From Linnemannia schmuckeri (lineage: Eukaryota > Mortierellomycota > Mortierellomycetes > Mortierellales > Mortierellaceae), in NCBI GenBank assembly GCA_029449235.1, contig JANATG010000010.1, positions 1,550,001 through 1,614,000 on the forward strand: a stretch of DNA of 64,000 nt, given 5' to 3'. This document shows, piece by piece, positions 59,374 through 64,000 of this stretch (the stretch's first letter is position 1; every line of letters begins with the position of its first letter). Under the pieces are notes generated by a model, which was given only the letters and a program-made list of their open reading frames with translations, did no database searches and was not told the origin of the DNA. The position numbers were made by a program, and so were the translations under genes.

Positions 59374-61931
59374 ATGATTGCCTCCCGTGTCCTCCGCAGC
59401 CCCTTGGCTACCGTTGCTCGCCGTGCCGTCGCTATCTCCTCGGTCCGCGCCACTGCCGCCCGCACTTATTCCTCCCAGGCCGCCCCCTCCTCCGGTGGTG
59501 CTGGAAAGTCCCTCGTCATCGCCGCCCTTGCCGCCGGTGCCGGTGCTGCAGGCTACCACTTCTACGCCGAGTCCCAGAGTAAGTCTATTTTTTTTAACTG
59601 TAAACAAGCGGATGCAAATAGATGATCGCGACCTGCCTATCTATCGTTGGTCCTAGGGATGGAATAGACCATCTACCTCGACTACCACCACGGACACCGA
59701 AAATCATGGACTATGGACAACTGCGCAGACCCGCAATTTTTATGTTCATTTTTTATTTTGTCCGATCGCGTCTCGGAGTTTATGGGTTATCTGGACGACA
59801 ATGAAGAATGAAATCGATGATGAATGAAGAGAGAAGGTGAAGAGAGAAGAGGTTGAAGACGAAGAGGTCATCGTCGGTGGTCTATGTTGTCAACTGAAGT
59901 GCGGTGCGGTTTACCTTTTACCTTTTCCCACCGCTCTTGTATCCTCCTCCTACCCCCCCCCCCCCCCCCCCCCCCCCCCCTCTGCGCTCTTTTTTTTTTT
60001 GTGCCACTTTCTTCGTCTCACTCTTTCTTTTGCCTGCCCTCCTGCCTTGCCCTGATTTCTTTTCCTATTTGTATATGTGGGTTAGTCGTGTTTGAGAAGA
60101 GAGAAGTAAGGAAAGGGTGTGCTCTCCGGTGTGCCTTTTGGACACACACGGAGCGAGACCGTTGGGAATAGGAGAGAAAGATAATTTTTCGGGGAAAGTT
60201 TATTTCAATCCTTTTTTCTTCTTTTGTACGAGAAGGAAAGGAGGAAGAGTATGAAGAAGGTGCGGGTACGTGGGAGCGAGGAAGAAAAGAGATGCAACGC
60301 TTTTTTTTTACACACAGGGGGCTTTTTCGCATGGGTGTGCCTGATAAAAGAGCATGAGGGTCTAAGTTGTTTCTTCTCTTTCTTTGGTTGCGTTTTCAAA
60401 GTGAAGGAAGGAAGAGACACAGACGAAGCAATAGATGTGAAAGCGAGTAGCAGAGAGGAAAGGGAGAAGTGTGTCCCGAAAGCGAGTGTGAGTGAGTGAG
60501 TGAGAGAGTGAGAGGGAGAATGGTGTGTTTCGTTCGTTTTTGTTCGTTCGCTTTGAGCGGACGTGTCCCCTCCTTCTCCTCTTACTTCGATCTTCCCCGT
60601 CCGTCCGCTTTAAACGAAAAAATATTTACCATCTCGGAGAAACCTAAAATCATTGGCGAGCATACACGGCCTGGGTACTCTTTTATACGTTTTTTCTTCT
60701 CAGACTCCGACGAATGTCGCTCTGCCCTGTCTCTTATCCCCTACTTCTCTGCTCTCTCTCTCTGGCACACGCACAATCTTTGTGTTGCTGTTGCTCATTC
60801 ACACCCGCATGCGCATCATTCATGATATACTCATCCTATCTCCCATATCCATTTTACTATTAATTAGAGTCGACTCTTCCCGTTGTTGTCGATGCTGCCG
60901 AGAAGCCCAAGGAGCCCCTCGACTACCAGAAGGTCTACAACGCCATTGCTGCCATTATCGAGGATGAGAACTACGACGACGGCTCCTACGGCCCCGTCTT
61001 CCTCCGCCTCGCTTGGCACGCCTCGGGCACCTACGACATCAACGCCAAGGATGGTGGTTCCAACTTTGCTACCATGCGCTTCAAGCCCGAGGCCGGTCAC
61101 GGTGCCAACGCTGGTTTGGGAATTGCCCGTGAGCGCTTGAACCGTGTCAAGGACCAGTTCCCCGAGATCTCTTACGGTGATCTCTGGACCTTGGCTGGTG
61201 TTGCCGCCATCCAGGAGTTGGTAAGTTGTCTGGAATAGCTAACTGGTTATGCGATTTTTTTTGTTCTGTTTTTGTTTGTTTACTATTGTATCCTCTGTGC
61301 ATGGAAACGCCACAACAACAACAACAACAACATGATAGTATATTATCCCTAACACGTTTATTTTGAATATTACACTAAACACACACTGTCAATTTTTTAT
61401 TGCTGTTAGGGTGGTCCCATTGTCAAATGGAGAGCTGGACGCATTGATGGCGAGGAGTCCCACTCTCCCCCAGATGGTCGTCTCCCCGACGCTGCCCGTC
61501 CTGACGGTCAGCACTCTCGTGACATCTTTTACAAGATGGGTTTCAACGATCAGGAGATTGTCGCCCTTCTCGGCGCCCACGCTCTCGGACGCTGCCACAA
61601 GGACCGCTCCGGTTTCGACGGTCCCTGGACCGCCTCGCCCACCGTCTTCACCAACGCTTTCTACACTGAGCTTCTTGGTCGCAAGTGGGTTGAGCGCAAG
61701 TGGAATGGTCCCAAGCAGTTCGAGGATAAAGAGTCCAAGTCGTTGATGATGTTGCCTGCTGATATGGCCATGGCCAAGGACAAGGAGTTCCGCAAGTGGG
61801 TCGAGATTTACGCCAAGGACTCGGATAAGTTCTTTGAGGACTTTGCCAAGGCCGTCCAGAAGCTCTTTGAGCTCGGTGTCAAGTTTGAGGACAATGCCAA
61901 GGTCTACGAGTTCAAGCCTACCAACGCTTAA
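59374..61931 (+). CDS. CCP1: mitochondrial cytochrome c peroxidase
   Basis: Exons 59374-59578, 60868-61220, 61410-61931; 359 aa. Exon 1 encodes a mitochondrial presequence: a basic amphipathic start 'MIASRVLRSPLATVARRAVA', then an Ala/Gly-rich hydrophobic stretch at ~46-60, as in yeast Ccp1, where a bipartite signal directs the enzyme to the intermembrane space. The class I haem peroxidase domain has distal Arg115, Trp118 and His119 in 'RLAWHASGTYD', proximal His243 in a motif written here 'GRCHKDRSG' preceded by 'LLGAHAL', and Trp259 in 'GFDGPW', the residue that carries the cytochrome-c-specific radical. It reduces H2O2 with electrons from cytochrome c. Length matches yeast (361). The first intron is 1289 bp, far longer than any other here. 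Codons are C-rich, suggesting high expression. Confidence 0.96.
59953..59980 (+). repeat. poly-C run of 28 in intron 1 of CCP1
   Basis: Uninterrupted C tract followed by TCTGCGCTC and a T tract, in the middle of the long first intron. Confidence 0.95.
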
Positions 61932-62240
61932 ATTCATTGATACTTGTTTCTCTTTCTTTCTTTTTAGTTTTCTTTCTTGCTTGAATACCCTCCCTTCCCC
62001 TTTCTTAACGTTTAACGTGATCCCTTTTCGTAGATATTGCATCCTCACCCACTCCCAAAAAAAAGGTCTTCCTTTTGTATAGAAACAACCTACTACATAA
62101 AAAAAATATTTACAAAGAACATAATTCTGTGCAGTGAGTCTATTGTCATGGTTATCTCGTGCTTTATTGTAGGGATGTAGAGTGGGTCCATATTGGTATC
62201 CTGTTAATATCGTTGTCGTCTCTTGTCCGCTTTCTGCAAT
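61932..62240. other. convergent 3' region between CCP1 and the ABC ATPase gene
   Basis: 309 bp between facing stop codons, T-rich at first and AT-rich in the middle. No gene seen. Confidence 0.5.
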
Positions 62241-63067
62241 TTAGTGTCTCCCGGCTTGGACTGTCTTGGCGGACGAAGATGACGACGACTTTGAATTCTG
62301 TCTAGCCCTTTCTCCCCCTGTAGTTGCCGTTCCTTCTTCCGTTCCCTCTTCATCATCGTGTTGACGTCCGTTATCCTTCTTTTTGCTATTGTTGTTATTA
62401 TTCTCGTCATCAACAGAGACTTCGAGAGGTGGTTCACGGTTGTCGCCTCCACGCATGACAAGTTCTCCTGCAGTGCTGATCCGATGCGCCTGTTGTGGGT
62501 TATGTGTCACCCAGAGGCAGTTCAACTGCCCCAGAGTCTTTTCGACCTTATCGCATGAATCTTCGTCCAATGCCGACGTTGGTTCTAAAGGGTAGGAGGA
62601 TATGTGAGGTTGTGTTAGTTTAGTTCGTTGCAGTCTCGAATTTGATGTATGCATGCATGCATAGTGGTATGAAGATGAAAATACGAGAGATGGAAGGAGA
62701 GATGTGAAATGTGTGTCTGTACCATCGAGGAGGAGGATCTCGGGGCGGAAGGAACAGCCGATAGCAAGGGAGATCCGTTGCATCTCGCCTCCCGAGAGGG
62801 TGTTCCACTTTTTATGCCACAGATGCGGCCGGATGCCCCAGCTATCAATAATAACAAAAAAACAGAACAAATAAGGCGTGTTAGTAATGATAGTAAAAAA
62901 GACAGACGAGTTGAAGAAGGGCTTCTGCGATATCTTCGTGCCGTTGATGTATCTACATCGCTCCATCTCTTGTATACAAGGCTGTCCGAGGAAGTGTAGA
63001 TAGATTGAGATGGCGCCTTCTTTTTCTATTTTCACGAGCAGTGTGAACATAATTGCGTATGGAACTG

Positions 63068-63099
<32 letters not shown>

Positions 63100-63868
63100 A
63101 AAACGTACTCGAGTGCAATCTGGACTGGATCATCATAGGAATCCTTGTTGCGCTTGTGGGCGGAGAAGGCTCGCACTTCTTCGAGAAAGTCGAGGGGTGT
63201 ACCCTCCATGATGGTGGTCCGCTGAGGAATGTACATGATCTTGCTACGCCATGTCGGAACTCCCCATTGATCTGGCGTTCTATTCGTACGAGAGGTGAGA
63301 GGGTATAAGAAAATCAACAGAGGTAGGAGATGGTGAGTGAGCGGGTTAGGAGGGAGGGTAGGAAGGGGTGAGAGATGGCAAAAGGAGCGAGAGAGCAGAG
63401 AGAAGGGTTCGGACAGATTTGACCATATTTGGCAAGACCCTCTCTCTCCTTGCAGGGCCTCTGTCTCTGTCTCTGTCTCTGTTCATTATCACTGATGAAA
63501 CCTTTTTCTGATTTTTTTTTTTTTTCGCATATGCGAACAGAAGGCTACTTACTTGTCGTCGAGCCAGACTTGTCCTTCGTCCATGACGTTCGTTTGGTTG
63601 ATACACTTGAGCAATGTCGACTTTCTATTTACCAGGACGATCAGAAAAACAGTAAGAAGACGATGGTCAGAAAAAGAAAAGACGGTCAATTGGAGAAGAA
63701 GAGGGTGTCAATAGTGACGCGAAAAGGTGTTGTTTTGTACCCAACACCAGAGGGTCCGGTGATGGTCATGACGCCATGACTAAAGTCGATGTCGATGTTG
63801 CGGAACAGCCATGTCCCATCGCTGTTCTTCTTGCCGATGTCCTTTGCTCTAAAGAGTGGTGTTGCCAT
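62241..63868 (-). CDS. free-standing ABC-type ATPase, FetA/STAR1-like
   Basis: Five exons on the minus strand: 63868-63741, 63624-63553, 63279-63109, 62841-62723, 62584-62241; 277 aa. Nucleotide-binding motifs are complete: Walker A 'TGPSGVGKSTLL', Q-loop 'KIMYIPQRTTIMEGTP', signature 'LSGGEMQRISLA', Walker B 'PEILLLDEPTSALDE' and the switch His in 'LWVTHNPQQ'. The compact size, the IPQR Q-loop, 'SALDE' and 'WVTH' resemble bacterial FetA (YbbL) and plant STAR1, which pair with a separate UPF0014 membrane subunit. No membrane partner is in this window. After residue ~215 there is a hydrophilic tail of ~60 residues (Asn/Lys, then Glu/Thr/Ser-rich) not found in FetA. Introns fall inside Walker A and between the Asp and Glu of Walker B. 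Substrate unknown. Confidence 0.88.
63068..63097 (+). repeat. poly-A run of 30 (poly-T on the gene strand)
   Basis: Thirty A residues lie in intron 3 of the ABC ATPase gene, close to its donor site. Confidence 0.95.
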
Positions 63869-64000
63869 TGCTTATGTTTTTTTTGTTGTTGTGGAATGAT
63901 TGAAAGTGAATGAGAGAAGAGAGTAGTAGTAAAAGGGTGGGTGTAGGTTTGAGACAAGTGGAAAGGAGAAAAGAGGGAAAATGCGAAGAAGGAGGAGAGG

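Overview
The window looks like nuclear DNA of an early-diverging filamentous fungus, most probably a member of Mortierellomycota or a close relative. This is an inference. It rests on genes with several short GT-AG introns, intergenic DNA full of homopolymers and CT-rich leaders, Ser/Thr/Gln/Asn-rich regulatory proteins, and a fungal gene set (WOPR factor, GATA factor, SIN-type kinase, Ldb17, Yar1-like protein) together with a WRKY-GCM1-type factor. I found no transposon, virus-derived gene, rRNA, tRNA or CRISPR. All multi-exon models below were spliced by hand, and every intron keeps the reading frame.

Layout. 0.2-5.6 kb: a WDR89-like WD40 gene, then a large Ser-rich coiled-coil protein (+). 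5.8-8.6 kb: a doubtful small proline-rich gene and a DCAF7/WDR68-type WD40 gene (-). 9.0-14.1 kb: MPDU1-type PQ-loop protein, an Ldb17/SPIN90-type actin regulator and a Yar1-like ankyrin protein (+). 14.8-15.5 kb: a 91-residue single-pass membrane protein built with a 17-nt microexon (+). 15.7-18.6 kb: a WRKY-GCM1-type transcription factor (-). 18.6-22.7 kb: gene-poor. 22.7-25.9 kb: eIF2B alpha and a double-hotdog thioesterase-like protein (-). 25.9-31.5 kb: gene-poor, then a GATA factor to 33.75 kb (+). 35.5-42.9 kb: a 12-exon gene for a Cdc7/SepH-type septation kinase joined to an N-terminal calponin-homology domain and a C1 zinc domain (-). 42.9-52.2 kb: the largest gene-poor stretch, ending at a WOPR-domain regulator. 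55.7-61.9 kb: CNOT11 and mitochondrial cytochrome c peroxidase (+). 62.2-63.9 kb: a free-standing ABC ATPase of the FetA/STAR1 kind (-).

The genes are independent eukaryotic units and form no operon or cluster. Housekeeping genes are closely packed. The three DNA-binding regulators (WRKY-like, GATA, WOPR) each have 4-9 kb of gene-free DNA upstream, most of it pyrimidine-rich on the transcribed strand close to the start codon. The most notable items are the CH-kinase-C1 architecture, the diverged fungal WRKY-type domain, and the microexon-containing membrane microprotein.
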